64,000 bases of DNA from Lampris incognitus (GCF_029633865.1 NC_079216.1:24316136-24380135); one strand, 5' to 3'; shown: positions 1 through 12,057, counted from the stretch's first letter. Program-made: numbers and translations. The notes: a model not told the origin generated them from the sequence alone.

Positions 1-3000
1 GTTCTGGACCATCCTGCTGTTTTTGGTTACTGCAGGTCTGTAACCTGCACATGTCTGTGCATGGAAGTCCATTTGACAGGCACATGCAGCTTGGCATTTT
101 GCATGAATGCACACACTTGCATGTTAGCATTTCCAAGACCACATCTGGTGCAGGTGGGGAGCGCATCCAGTAAATGGCCAGCTTGCCTTCATCGTCTGTC
201 CATCCATACTCAGTAGGGCTTGGCACCACAGGGTTAGCCTGCAGACAGCACTTCCATATTGTTGCCTGATAGTTGGCTCGTTGAACATGCATAAAGAGAC
301 AGTCTCTACATGGTGGCAGCTGGCTGGACTCAACCTCTCCCCTTTTGGTGCAGAAGAGCTGGTAACGCAGTTTGTTCACCTCAGCAGTGCTGCTATTAGC
401 AACATACATCCGACAGGTGAACTGCTCAATTTTCTGGAACAGCTCATCACTCACATTCCATGTCTGTCCCAGTTGACTAAAAGTCTCTTGGCAGGAAGTG
501 TGCTTTCTCACTATCTTCAGGGCATTCAGCTTCCCTCGACCAGCGAATGCACTGACAGTGTCGCAGCCTGTGAAGGCATGTAAGCCAATTAGGCTGTCAC
601 AGATGCTGTCTCCAAGTGAACTTGCCAGTTTGGTGATGTTGACAAACCGTGTGCGGTTCTGAGTCCCACACTTCTGGTAGATGGGACAGGTGATGTCCTT
701 CTGGAAGCCAAGACAAAGCACCATGACATCAGTGTCCTCAGCTGTGATGATAACTGACTTTGAGCCCGCATTTGCTGCATGCAATGCATGCAGGAGCAGA
801 TGGGTGTCAGCTTCTTCATGTGTGGAGTGCAGTTCATCTGCTTCCTCACACCCATCTTCTGTCAACTTGTAGCAGGTTTCCTCACAGGTCATGTACAACA
901 CCTTGCCATGCAGCATAGCTCTGTATCGTGGGAGTTTCCACTCTTCCACCAGAAACTTGATGAGACTGGTCTTGTTGGAGGAACTGCACAGACATTTTCT
1001 CCACTGCTGGACGTGGTGTCCCCCTGCAAGATTCTTGTACTGGAGAGTGATGTCTCCACCCCGGTTCAGTCGTTCAGCATCTTTGATCGAAGTCTGGTGA
1101 TAGACATCAAAAACAACATCAATCCTCCCACTCTGTGCTCCCTCATGGAGGACCTGGGTCAAGGCTGACTCTGCCACCTGTGCAAAGGTTTTGTTGTTGC
1201 CATTCATTTTTTGGACCAGGCTCATCCCATCAATGATGGAAGTAGATGGGATTGGGATGTCTTCTGCAGGAGATACATTCTTTTCAAGCTCTCTGGCAAG
1301 TGCAGCCTTGTTTGTTTTTCGTAAGGACCCATCAGCATTTGCCAGTGCCCATGGTAGTGGGCCCAATGGGTAGGCAAGGACATCCTTCAGATTCACCTTC
1401 CTGCTTTCAGCCACCAGGATCATGTGACTGAAAAGGTTTCTATCTGCCTTCAGAACCACATCCTGTGCTTTGTTTCATGAGCTTGTTTTGTGCTGACATT
1501 GGAGAATGTTTTCAGACTTTGCTTGGTCATCTTGTCGTGGAATTTCACAGGTGGTGGGTCTGCATCTAACCTTGTTTGCTGGAATGCTTGGTAGGCCTCT
1601 TCTCCTTTCTCAAGAGCTCTCAAGAGATCTATGGTCACATCAGGTGGAGCCATGTTGCCAGTGGAGAGGCTAACCTAATCAATCTCATCAGGGGACATAG
1701 GATTGAGCCAGTTATTCTCCATAAGGTCCATGAGAGACTGGACATCTGCTTCATCTCTCTTGATCCTTGGACTCTGTAGATCTGGATGAGACCATTTGCA
1801 CCTGCCTTGACCTGTCAGGTCTCTCAGCTCTCTGAGGTACATGCTTCTATACTCAGCTGTGAGATAATATTTGGTCACAGCTCCTGGCTTCAAGCTGAAT
1901 CCCTTTGTCCCTCCAGCTGTTTGGGTGTCTTTGTTCACCGTTTCTTCTATAGCTTGGTCAACAGGGATTCGGCCAAAGGGATTGGTGGAGCCCAGTTGGA
2001 CTGAGAAGCCTCCTTCCATGAATTCTGTGTACACATCTGGGTGTGTGATGGGCAGCTCAGACATCTGGGCGTAGTAGTAGGGGAGGTAGCGTGCATAATT
2101 CATCCTGTCATAAGCAAAGCACCATGGGATCATTGCTCGAATGCTAGCCAAGTGTAGCATCCAGTCTCCCTCTCTGGATGCTCGGATGAGCCCCAACAAG
2201 ATTTCAACCATGTCCAAATAGGACATCCAGAAGTTCGAGAGGCTGCCGTTTCCACCTCTAAGGAACTCACGGTAGACTTCAAATAGATCCATGATGCGTG
2301 TACAAGAGCTGTTCTCGAGGACCTCCTTCAAAGCATGTTGTGAGACTTCTTTCCCAAGGCTGTCAATGGTCTTCAGTGTCTCATTCAGGTGAACCATGTC
2401 ATTCCTGTGAGTTTCTTCCAACCAGGACAGGAAACCATTCAAGGTCAGTCGCATGAGAGCCTCATACAGGAGCTTGTGTAGTCGCACTGCCCTGTTGTAC
2501 TTGCGGCCATCCATAACACCAGCAATTGAGCCTTCTGCAATCATGCCAGACTCAATGCAGAGGTCTTTGAGTCCAGCATCTTGGAAACGCTTTCCTATTA
2601 TTGCCAGCAGTGTGCAGATGGTGTGGAATACCCCAAGCCTAACGATGATATCATGGAACTTGTCATGGTGTTTCCATGTGATCTCGACAGCCTTCGCATA
2701 CAGGGCTTGGTCAAAGACACAGACAATCTTCCTCAGGCCTAAGCACTGCATGATGCTCAGTGACTGGTTAAGCACCTCGTTGACAGTAGACATTTGTGTC
2801 GCTGGAGCATTGATGGTAGGCAGATAGCCTATATTGTCGGGGATGACCGTCATCTCTCCTCGAGTCAGGATGTTGAAGCCTGTCCAGCTGCTGACTGACT
2901 GTTCTTCTTGTTGTGACATGCGTGCTAGGACCCAAAGAAGGTTTTTCTCTCTGGCAAGCTTAGTATTGGCTGCAGTATCGGCATCTGACTTTTTGCTTTG

Positions 3001-4620
3001 TGGTGGCCCTACCCGTTGTCCAGCATTGTAAGTTGGTAACATTGGTGGGGGTCCATCAATGCTTCTCTTCTTTGTTTTGGGAACAGTGGGCATGGGTTGG
3101 ACAGGAAGTGGGTTGACTGGCTTTGCTTGCACAGCAATCCCATTGACTCTGTGAGATGTTCCCTCACCACTGACAGTTTCTTCAAGACGGTCGATATTGT
3201 CCCAGGCTAAAGTTGTGAATATGCCAGGATGGATGTTAGCTGGAAGGGCAATGCCACTCCCTGATGATGAGAGTTTCTGGAGACACAGGGCAGTGTTGAT
3301 CTCTTCCATCTGTGAATAGGACACACTGTGACCAAGTCGGTTGAGGATGTTTATCAACTCTACATTTCCTGTCAACGATTTGACACTGAATGGCAGAACA
3401 ATGTGCTTGGAAGGCTTGGTATTTCCACATGTCACTGCATATACTATGTCATGGCCAAATGACTGCAGAAGGCACTGCACTCTCTGGGATGCATGATCAG
3501 GATCATTTGAGCCTGTGAGTAGAGAGTACAGGAAGATAATGAGCGACTCTGGAATGGTAGGACATTCTGCTTCTGGTTTGACTTCAGGCGGCCAGGTTTG
3601 AGGAACATCTTGACTTTTAATGTCTGCTCTCAATTTGATGGCTGCTTTGGCTATAACATCTTGTGCACTGACACTTTTCAGGGTCTGCAGCTCCCTTTTG
3701 AGAGACTGATTTTCTTTGGCAAGTTCCCTCATGGACAAGTTATCGGGATAGAGGAGGAATTTTCCTTTCTCATCAGGGAATATCTGCAAGGCTCCAGCAA
3801 ACTCACTCTCCAGGTTTCGCCTTATGTGCTTCTTGGTTGATTCCTTGACTTGGGCAATGCCTTGGGAGTTCATTGAAGCTACCAGTCTAGAAGAGAGATC
3901 AGTCATTGTCATCACTTGAGGATTGCCAAAAAGCTCCATCCTGATGAAGAGGAACAGCTCATTGTATGCCTTATTCACAGCAGCTTCATACTGGGCTGCA
4001 GCATCATCATCTTCATTGCTGGCAACCTCTCCTTTGGAAACCTCTTCTTTGGTGTAAAGTCTATAGCATGACCTGTGGTAGTGCCCTTCAGCTGCTACAA
4101 GGTCTCTACTCACAATGGCAAGGATTCTGCTGTCCCTTTTCTTTGTGGCTGCACTCCTGATCTTTGCATCAGCTCGCAGTTCTCGACACTGCACCAGTAC
4201 TTCTCTCGTATTCTGTCTCTTGGAATATTTGCTGTTTTTCTGACAAAATATGCACTCTGCATCATAAGTCCTAGATGTACTTGGAGCATGTCGAGCTACT
4301 CTCTTAGATTGTTTCTCTTCAGCAGAGACACAACTTTTCTTTTCTTTTGCAAGGAGGCCATCAAGAATTTGCTTCATAGTGAAGATACTGCGACACTTTC
4401 CGTGGTAGTAGATTGCTGGAATCTGTCCCTCAGGAATGTCTTTTGCCAGTTTCAAAACTGGTGCATGATTTCGTATCTGAGCTGCCCTGAGCAGAGTTCT
4501 CCATGAGTCGACACTTTGTAGTGAAACCAGCTTATCTGTATCATCAGAACAGTGGATAATGCACTCCACCCGTGGGCGCTTTGGTATTGGGTAAAAACTT
4601 GCTTGTTCACCAGTGGCCAT
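1..4620 (-). pseudogene. Large multidomain zinc-finger / nuclease-like protein of a multicopy metazoan family, function unknown, broken and cut by window edge
   Basis: The ATG at 4620 opens 981 codons to a TAG at 1675. The same frame continues past the TAG to a TGA at 1450, and after a one-base frameshift near 1465 the reading stays open to base 1. N-terminal Cys/His motifs: C20/C24 with H73/C76, then C123/C126 with H182/C185, which look like zinc sites. A short coiled coil (LAKENQSLKREL) follows. The middle holds WDNIDRLEE and FDQALY blocks that I recall as conserved in many fish and cnidarian copies. The distal part carries THEEADTHLLLHA, AEDTDVMVL and GLHAFTGCDTVSAF, resembling the acidic core of FEN1/PIN-type nucleases. 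The end has a Cys-rich CKC...CMC...C tail like CXC domains. No introns are visible over 4.6 kb, which suits a mobile or retroposed origin. Its biochemical activity is unknown to me; the nuclease reading is inference. Confidence 0.6.
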
Positions 4621-5489
4621 ATTCAGTCAGTTTTCACCTGCCACATACAAACAAATACATGTAACTTAGGTGTATGAACACTACTAAAACAAAGTTTACT
4701 TTGCTTCACCAGCGTCATATTACCATTATTTATCTTACATAGCCACAAATAGATACATTACCTAGTTGCTATGCAACAGCTGTATTTTGTCCACATGAGG
4801 CCGCTAAAATCAACACAAGATGAAAGTTCCTCGTAGCCACTTTAACTAATCATATTAACATATACATTAAAAGAACATGCTAAAATTATGGGAAATTAGC
4901 TTACAATCTTCTCCTGAGTGAGACAAGAAGATAGATACCAGTTTCCTCTATATGTGTTTAGTAGAAAGCTATCTGGCTGCACGTTAGCCTAGCTTAGCAC
5001 AATGAATGGAAGTACACAGTACTGGTTATCCTTGGTTGTTGGCCAACTAAGAACTGTCCCAGAGTTTAAGCTAGGCTAATCAGTACCAGGGGTGTTGAAA
5101 TGCTATATTAGTAAAAATCTGGGCAAATACACAATCGTGAGAGGCACAGAAACAGGTTTCCTGAAAGAAAAATGAAATAGCTGCTCATTTGGAAAGGTTA
5201 TCATGTATTATTTTACTTCTGTTAGTGTACCAAATAAAATGGCACCAGTGAAGTTGTGTCACCTTGGGTGATATCGATATCTGGTCTGACCCATGGACTA
5301 ACTGGCTTTGGTCTAGTTAGTTTCTTAGTAATAATGCCCTTCTAATTTCAGGTTCACAATCACCTCACACAATGAAATAGTATGGGTATATTATACATTT
5401 CCTGAATCTTTACAGTCCTGTGAGTATTCCAGTTTTTGTGTTTTGTGTCCCTGATATTCCTAGATGCCACAGGGCTAAAAAAAAGTATA
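4621..5489. other. Intergenic, no gene seen
   Basis: AT-rich single-copy-looking sequence between the start of the large protein gene and the Tc1 element. I saw no long open frame, inverted repeat or splice-ready exon. It would hold the promoter of the left gene, but I cannot point to a specific element. Confidence 0.4.
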
Positions 5490-5491
5490 TA

Positions 5492-7109
5492 CACTACCGT
5501 TCAAAAGTTTGGGATCACCCAAACAATTTTGTGTTTTCCATGAAAAGTCACACTTATTCACCACCATATGTTGTGAAATGAATAGAAAATAGAGTCAAGA
5601 CATTGACAAGGTTAGAAATAATGATTTGTATTTGAAATAAGATTTTTTTTACATCAAACTTTGCTTTCGTCAAAGAATCCTCCATTTGCAGCAATTACAG
5701 CATTGCAGACCTTTGGCATTCTAGCTGTTAATTTGTTGAGGTAATCTGGAGAAATTGCACCCCACGCTTCCAGAAGCAGCTCCCACAAGTTGGATTGGTT
5801 GGATGGGCACTTCTTGCGTACCATACGGTCAAGCTGCTCCCACAACAGCTCAATGGGGTTCAGATCTGGTGACTGCGCTGGCCACTCCATTACCGATAGA
5901 ATACCAGCTGCCTGCTTCTGCTCTAAATAGTTCTTGCACAATTTGGAGGTGTGTTTAGGGTCATTGTCCTGTTGTAGGATGAAATTGGCTCCAATCAAGC
6001 GCTGTCCACTGGGTATGGCATGGCGTTGCAAAATGGAGTGATAGCCTTCCTTATTCAGAATCCCTTTTACCCTGTACAAATCTCCCACCTTACCAGCACC
6101 AAAGCAACCCCAGACCATCACATTACCTCCACCATGCTTAACAGATGGCGTCAGGCATTCTTCCAGCATCTTTTCATTTGTTCTGCGTCTCACAAACGTT
6201 CTTCTTTGTGATCCAAACACCTCAAACTTGGATTCATCCGTCCACAACACTTTTTTCCAGTCTTCCTCTGTCCAATGTCTGTGTTCTTTTGCCCATCTTA
6301 ATCTTTTTCTTTTATTGGTCAGTCTCAGATATGGCTTTTTCTTTGCCACTCTGCCCTGAAGCCCAGAATCCCGCAGCCGCCTCTTCGCTGTAGATGTTGA
6401 CACTGGTGTTTTGCGGGTACTATTTAATGAAGATGCCAGTTGGGGACCTGTGAGGCGTCTGTTTCTCAAACTAGAGACTCTAATGTACTTATCTTCTTGC
6501 TCAGTTGTGCAACGCGGCCTCCCACTTCTTTTTCTACTCTGGTTAGAGCCTGTTTGTGCTGTCCTCTGAAGGGAGTAGTACACACCGGTGTAGGAAATCT
6601 TCAATTTCTTAGCAATTTCTCGCATGGAATAGCCTTCATTTCTAAGAACAAGAATAGACTGTCGAGTTTCAGATGAAAGTTCTCTTTTTCTGGCCATTTT
6701 GAGCGTTTAATTGACCCCACAAATGTGATGCTCCAGAAACTCAATCTGCTCAAAGGAAGGTCAGTTTTGTAGCTTCTGTAACGAGCTAAACTGTTTTCAG
6801 ATGTGTGAACATGATTGCACAAGGGTTTTCTAATCATCAATTAGCCTTCTGAGCCAATGAGCAAACACATTATACCATTAGAACACTGGAGTGATAGTTG
6901 CTTGAAATGGGCCTCTATACACCTATGTAGATATTGCACCAAAAACCAGACATTTGCAGCTAGAATAGTCATTTACCACATTAGCAATGTATAGAGTGTA
7001 TTTCTTTAAAGTTAAGACTAGTTTAAAGTTATCTTCATTGAAAAGTACAGTGCTTTTCCTTCAAAAATATGGACATTTCAATGTGATCCCAAACTTTTGA
7101 ACGGTAGTG
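5492..7109 (-). mobile_element. Tc1/mariner transposon, DD38E (Intruder-like), complete with inverted repeats
   Basis: The terminal inverted repeats at 5492-5518 and 7083-7109 (CACTACCGTTCAAAAG...) are identical over 27 bp and are flanked on both sides by TA, the Tc1 target duplication. The element is 1618 bp with a single uninterrupted transposase on the minus strand. The spacing between the second Asp and the Glu is 38 residues, which fits the DD38E group described as Intruder, known from fish, rather than classical DD34E Tc1. Perfect ends plus an open transposase suggest a recent insertion. Confidence 0.93.
5654..6697 (-). CDS. Tc1/mariner transposase, 347 aa, open, DD38E
   Basis: This transposase would cut and paste the element by binding the inverted repeats and using a DDE metal site. 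The N-terminal 120 residues look like paired helix-turn-helix DNA-binding domains, with a GRPR AT-hook-like linker near residue 60. Catalytic residues: D154 in LWTDES, D244 in [10 protein letters not shown] and E283 in DLNPIELLW. The length matches the usual 340-350 residues and there is no stop or frameshift. The start is the ATG at 6697, followed at once by basic residues typical of the family. It could be active; nothing in the sequence disables it, but activity is inference. Confidence 0.92.
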   Translation of the reverse strand: MARKRELSSETRQSILVLRNEGYSMREIAKKLKISYTGVYYSLQRTAQTGSNQSRKRSGRPRCTTEQEDKYIRVSSLRNRRLTGPQLASSLNSTRKTPVSTSTAKRRLRDSGLQGRVAKKKPYLRLTNKRKRLRWAKEHRHWTEEDWKKVLWTDESKFEVFGSQRRTFVRRRTNEKMLEECLTPSVKHGGGNVMVWGCFGAGKVGDLYRVKGILNKEGYHSILQRHAIPSGQRLIGANFILQQDNDPKHTSKLCKNYLEQKQAAGILSVMEWPAQSPDLNPIELLWEQLDRMVRKKCPSNQSNLWELLLEAWGAISPDYLNKLTARMPKVCNAVIAANGGFFDESKV

Positions 7110-7111
7110 TA

Positions 7112-7602
7112 GTTTAGGCGAACATTGCAGAAAGATGTGTGTTATTGACGGGTTGAAGAGCTCAAGTGACCTCTATGTTTGTGAGAAATATCCACAACAG
7201 GGCTTGAATGAAAGCTAAGAAGGTCCCCTTTAAAATGATACCAAAGTCAATATTATAGAACATTGAAAAATGTCCTGACCATGAGGCTAAACCAGGATAT
7301 GCACCAGCGTCTAAAATGCAATTTACTTTAGGGGGTGGTTAACTTCATGAGCTGATAACTGTGATACAGCTGCCACTCAGGAATGGTTATCATACCAAAA
7401 TATCATCTACAGACATGGATCCTTTCAAAAATTATAAGTAAGTTTTGCCACCTTGAGTGTACCGAAATAGGAAATTTTGGGCTCTGGCCCATGGACTATT
7501 AGGGATGCGGTCTGCTGGACATTCGTCTGCCCACCCGCCTCGGACCAAAGGCGGCCTGGAGGTGAACTTTGTCGACCAGGCAGGCGCAACTCGCGAACCG
7601 GA
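7112..7602. other. Intergenic between Tc1 element and truncated gypsy, no gene seen
   Basis: No recognisable coding or repeat structure up to the point, around 7603, where gypsy-like coding sequence begins. No 5' LTR was found here, so the gypsy element is truncated on this side. Confidence 0.35.
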
Positions 7603-8538
7603 CTCAGGAACTGATATGAGACTGTATTCAGTAAAGACTGAGTGTGAGTATGTGAAACCTTACAAGGTGATGGTAAAATGCAGTGGTGTTAGTACATGGA
7701 GGTCGATACCGGGGCAGCGATGTCAGTTATCTCAGACAGCCTGTACAAATCGAAGCTGAAAGGGTCGAAATTGCATTCATGTGATGTTACATTGAGAACA
7801 TACACAGACCAACCGTCAGCTTTTTTGGCTAAAATCCTAGTGAATGTGCAATGTGGGAAGCAGCAGCTGCCCTTGCTAGTGGCCCGTGGTAAAGCACCGG
7901 CGCTGATGGGGCGTGATTGGATTCGAGTGCTCAACTTAGATTGGTCAAAAGTGAATCGCGTTGCAGCATCTGACCCAGTGGAGCAAGTGTGCTCAGAGCA
8001 GAGAGCAGTTTTCAGCGCAGAGCTAGGCTGTGCAAAAGGCGTCACTGCATCCCTGCGTGTATCACCGGATGCTATACCAACATTTTGCAAAGCGAGGCCA
8101 GTGCCTTGTGCACTGCGTGAAGCCGTGGATAAAAAGTTCATCGAACTCGAACAACAGGGAACTATCTGTCCTCTGCAGCATAGTGAATGGGCTGCGCCGC
8201 TAGTGTGCACTCCGAAAAAAGATGGATCAGTGCGCATTTGCGGAGATTATAAGGTGACGGTAATTCAGTGGCTTGTTGTAGATCAGTACCCACTTCCAAA
8301 ACCGCAGGATTTATTCTCCACTTTAGCAGGTGGAAAGCATTTCACTAAACTTGACTCTACGCAGGCCTACACTCAACTCGACATGGATGAGAAAAGTAAG
8401 CCGTTTCTCACCATCAATACACACAGAGGTCTCTATGTATGCAACCGCTTGCCATATGGGTTCGCTAGCGCGCTCGCTATTTCCCAGCGCACCATGGATG
8501 AAGTATTACAAGGCTTGATGGCGTGGTATGCTACTTAG
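7603..8538 (+). pseudogene. Gypsy pol, part 1: end of gag/protease and N-terminal reverse transcriptase
   Basis: A gag-protease junction segment (7603-7690) is out of frame with the following ATG at 7696, which opens with the aspartic protease site VDTGAA. Downstream are GRDWI, a linker and the RT fingers (WAAPLVCTPKKDGS, RICGDYK, LDSTQAYTQLDM, LPYGFASA). The frame stops at 8538, just before the YLDD box, because one base is missing near 8517. The protease would mature Gag-Pol and RT would copy the RNA; this copy does neither. Confidence 0.85.
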
Positions 8539-10112
8539 ACGATATTTTGATAACAGGAACAGATACCACCGCACATCTGCGCAATCTTAAACAAGTGTTA
8601 CAGAGACTGGAAGAACATGGGTTTAGGCTTAACAAAGAGAAATGCGCCTTCTTTCAGAACAGTGTGGCCTACCTCGGGCATGTAATTGATGCCGAGGGTA
8701 TGCGCCCAATTAAAGAGAAAACTGAGGCTATTGACAAAGCTCCTGTGCCGAAAAATGTGACAGAATTGAGGTCGTACTTAGCCATGCTCAATTACTATGG
8801 CAAATTTATTCCAAACTTGTCCAGCGAGATTAAGCCTATGACTGAGCTCCTACATAAAGATAAAGAGTATGATTGGACAGGCACATGTCAAGAGGCGTTT
8901 GAGTGTACTAAAGCACAGCTTGTAGCCGTGCCAGTGCTTACACATTATGATCCTAAACTGCCTGTAATTTTGGCATTTGATGCTTCGCTTTACGGCATAG
9001 GTGCCGTGATTTCACATCAGTTTCCAGACAACAGTGAGAAACCTATAGCCTACGTGTCTAGGACACTCACTAAAACAGAAGTCAACTATTCTCAGATAGA
9101 GAAAGAAGCACTTAGTAGCATCTTTGGGGTGACCAAGTTTAATGACTATCTGTATGGACGAAAGTTTACTCTGCTTACAGACCACAAACCACTCCTAAAG
9201 ATACTAGGGCCCAAAACTGGAGTGCCTACATTGGCAGCAGCTAGGCTGCAGAGGTGGTCATTAATTTTAGCAGCATACCAGTATGACATATGTTACAAGC
9301 CATCCTTACAACATGCAAATGCGGATGCATTATCGCGGTTACCACTACAGACTCAAGAGGCAGACTCAGATTATAGTTCTGTGTTTAGGATCTCATTCTT
9401 GGATAAAGTGCCAGTGTCCTCACAAGAGATTGCAAAACAGACAAAGACTGATGCAGTACTACAGAGAGTGAAGCACTTCTCATTGAATGGTTGGCCAAAG
9501 CGTTTGAATGAAGATGAGTTAAGGCCATACTTCATAAGAAACACTGAACTGACTGTTGAATCTGACTGTGTGATGTGGGGTTTCTGGGTAATCATACCAG
9601 AGGTGTTAAGACCACAGATGTTACATGAATTGCATGAAAATCACCAGGGAATGGTAAAGATGAAGGCATTAGCCCGTAGTCACTTTGGGTGGCCAAACCT
9701 TGATTCTGACAAAGAGTCACTGGTAAACAGTTGCCAGACATGCCAGTTAAACAGACACCAACCTGCCACAGCTCCTGTTCACAATTGGAGCTGGCCTAAC
9801 CATCCTTGGCAGAGCATACACATAGATTATGCTCAGAAGGGAAAGTTCAACTTCCTAGTTGTCACTGATAGCTATTCACGTTGGCCAGAAGTAGCTTTGA
9901 TGAGTAGCAATACATCTGAAAAGACCATAGAAGTTTTGAGGGGATACTTTGCCACTTGGGGTCTTCCAGACAACCTTGTGTCTGATAATGGACCACAATT
10001 TGTATCTGCTGAGTTTGAAACATTCCTGAAAAACAATGGGGTGAAACACATTAAAGTTCTCCTTACCACCCAGCTTCTAATGGGACTGCAGAACGTTTGG
10101 TGCAGAACCTGA
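8523..10112 (+). pseudogene. Gypsy pol, part 2: RT palm/thumb, RNase H, integrase core
   Basis: The frame opens at the catalytic CYLDDILITG box and continues through the RT connection, RNase H (VILAFDASLYGIGAV, LLTDHKPL, NADALSRL), an integrase zinc domain (HELHENHQG...CQTCQLN) and the integrase core with Asp residues in IHIDYAQ and VSDNGPQFV. It ends at 10112 through a frameshift near 10060, before the catalytic Glu segment, which lies in the next frame. Good codon continuity for 529 residues indicates modest age. Confidence 0.87.
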
Positions 10113-10693
10113 AAACAGCTCTTGAAAAGGGAAAGAGTAGCAATATGACGTTGCAGCACTGCATTCACAATTTCCTATTCTGTTATAGGAGTACACCACA
10201 GTCTACTACAGGGAAAACACCTGCAGAATTGTTTCTCAGACATCAATTCAAAACCAGGTTGTCTCTCACCAAACCTAATTTCACAGAGTCCATGCAACAG
10301 AGACAGGACAGTCAACAGTCCAAGCAAGCAGATAAGTTGGCAAAAGTCAGACACTTCTTACCAAAACAGAAGGTGTTGGTTCGAAACCACAGGGGAGGGG
10401 AAGGTGCTAAATGGGTGCCTGGGTGCATTGTAAAGGCACTTGGTCCTGTCACATATCTTGTGAAAGTGTATGGAAAGGTGTACAAGAGACATGTCAATCA
10501 AATGATCAATACTGAGATTGAGAACTGTAATGTGTCAGATGAATCTGATGATGATCTGAGGGTTGTTCCAAATGTATCACATGCATGTGGAGCAATGCCT
10601 GTAAACATTCCAGAATCCAATGAGATGTTTGTGCAGCAAGGATCCAGTGATACTGCCCCCTCCTCAGTTGCAGAGGGTGTCCAGAGGCCGTAG
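10097..10693 (+). pseudogene. Gypsy pol, part 3: integrase C-terminal region
   Basis: This frame continues the integrase after the frameshift. The Glu-bearing ASNGTAERLVQN block lies just upstream of the first ATG, followed by FLFCYRSTPQSTTGKTPAELF, a standard gypsy integrase block, and a basic GVP-like C-terminal segment (KVYGKVYKRHVNQM). No chromodomain is recognisable. The stop at 10691-10693 is followed by about 150 bp of untranslated sequence before the LTR. Confidence 0.8.
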
Positions 10694-10847
10694 AGGCATG
10701 TGAAGCCGCCTGATACATTAAATCTGTAAGAAGAACCCAGTTGTTGTTATAACAATGTAATGTTGAAAAGATGTAAAAAATTTTTAAAAAAAATAATGAA
10801 ATGTTGTTGTACTGTAAATATACTGGGTTCAGATTTCAGGGGAGGAG

Positions 10848-11132
10848 TGTAGTGTATGGAGATACACACGAAAGCAAATGTTTTATTTGCAGTAATATGT
10901 ATTTTATGTTTGACCTCTGACCCTCGATGTCTGTTGGTTGTGTATGTTGTATAAATGTACGCGCGCCACTCTGGTGCGTGCCCTTGGAAGAAGACAGAGC
11001 AAGAGGATCACTCATGTGTTTTCGTGCCTGCTTAACGCAGTTGTTTTGTAATGTTACTATGGTCTAGCAAATAAAAGAGGAAGACCAAGATACACCTTGA
11101 TCGTTGTATAATTCAGTTATCCTGTAGATACA
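10848..11132 (+). repeat. 3' LTR of truncated gypsy element
   Basis: Starts TGTAGTGTATGGAGATAC directly after the polypurine tract and probably ends ...TAGATACA. It contains a TATA-like box (TTGTATAAATG) near 10946 and an AATAAA signal near 11070, as expected for a U3-R-U5 unit. The right boundary is approximate because a TG microsatellite begins a few bases later and no second LTR is available for comparison. Confidence 0.7.
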
Positions 11133-11135
11133 CGA

Positions 11136-11307
11136 CGTGTGTGTGTGTGTGTGTGCACGCGCGTGTAAGAACATACAACACAAGGGCTGCCTGACCGCTG
11201 CTGACAGGACAACAGCTTAAACCAGACAAGCCCGGGGCTGGATGTTAAATGGCTATAACGTAAAAAGATATCATAGTGTGCAAATGCCTGAATGTGTGTG
11301 TGTGCGC

Positions 11308-11383
<76 letters not shown>

Positions 11384-11392
11384 GTGCATGTG
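11136..11392. repeat. TG/CA microsatellites
   Basis: A short TG run at about 11136-11155 and a long one at about 11294-11380 with GCGCG interruptions. The long His/Thr or Cys/Val frames across it are composition artefacts. Confidence 0.9.
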
Positions 11393-11528
11393 TGTGCTAG
11401 ATAGAACGTGAGTTAGGAGTCAGATTGTAAGGACAGGAAAACTGCGCTCTGGTTACTTTTTTGAAAAGGTAGCTGATATGTCAGACCCACTCCTGCTTGG
11501 ATTACAATGTACATTTCCACACACCAAC

Positions 11529-11530
<2 letters not shown>

Positions 11531-11620
<90 letters not shown>
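11531..11620. repeat. CA dinucleotide microsatellite (about 44 repeats)
   Basis: An uninterrupted CA run of about 90 bp, 150 bp downstream of the TG run. Together they form a potential TG/CA hairpin. Confidence 0.93.
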
Positions 11621-11623
<3 letters not shown>

Positions 11624-11925
11624 AATGTTTAGTGACGTCCGTGCTGAAAATGTTCCTTTGGTTACTTTAGTTAATGATTAGTAGGAAAGTACCTCGTGAG
11701 ACAATACAGAGACATTTTATACCATTACAACAAGAATGAACCAAGTACATATTATTAAATGATATGACATACTACACAAGTATGGAAAAGTATGAAAAAG
11801 AATGATGAAGACAATCATAAGTTGAGTTGCATCACAACTATATTGTGATTGGTGCACTGGCACCATTCCCTGAAATACTGCTTCAACAAAACTTCATCTG
11901 CTACCTTCCCGGGCCTGCTATGTCA
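11621..11925. other. Intergenic, no gene seen
   Basis: AT-rich sequence with no coding signal between the CA repeat and a short ATGATGAATA minisatellite. Confidence 0.35.
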
Positions 11926-12000
11926 TCACAATAACATGATGAAAAATAGCATGATGAATAATAACATGATGAATAATAACATGATGAATAAATAACATGG
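11926..12000. repeat. Short minisatellite, unit about 15-16 bp
   Basis: About four to five copies of a unit around AATAACATGATGAAT, slightly variable in length. Confidence 0.75.
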
Positions 12001-12057
12001 ATATCTCTGAAGTGTGATATTCTTTACTTGTTTTACTTGGCTAGTAGATATATGTAA

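Larger units (their letters stand above)
7603..11132 (+). mobile_element. Ty3/gypsy LTR retrotransposon, 5'-truncated, degenerate
   Basis: The order protease, reverse transcriptase, RNase H, integrase identifies Ty3/gypsy. The 5' LTR and nearly all of gag are missing. The 3' side has a purine-rich tract (AGGGGAGGAG, 10838-10847) directly before a 3' LTR. Pol is split by three single-base frameshifts, near 7690, 8517 and 10060, so the copy is dead. No target duplication can be tested because the 5' end is gone. Confidence 0.88.

Noticed and set aside
281..4506. Plus-strand frames opposite the large left protein
   Set aside because: Shadows of a well-supported minus-strand reading frame with recognisable motifs.
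11117..11681. His/Thr and Cys/Val repeat frames over TG/CA microsatellites (also 39445-39951, 57710-58186, 58615-58953)
   Set aside because: Pure dinucleotide translation. The 57710-58186 frame is also antisense to csnk2a2 exon 6.
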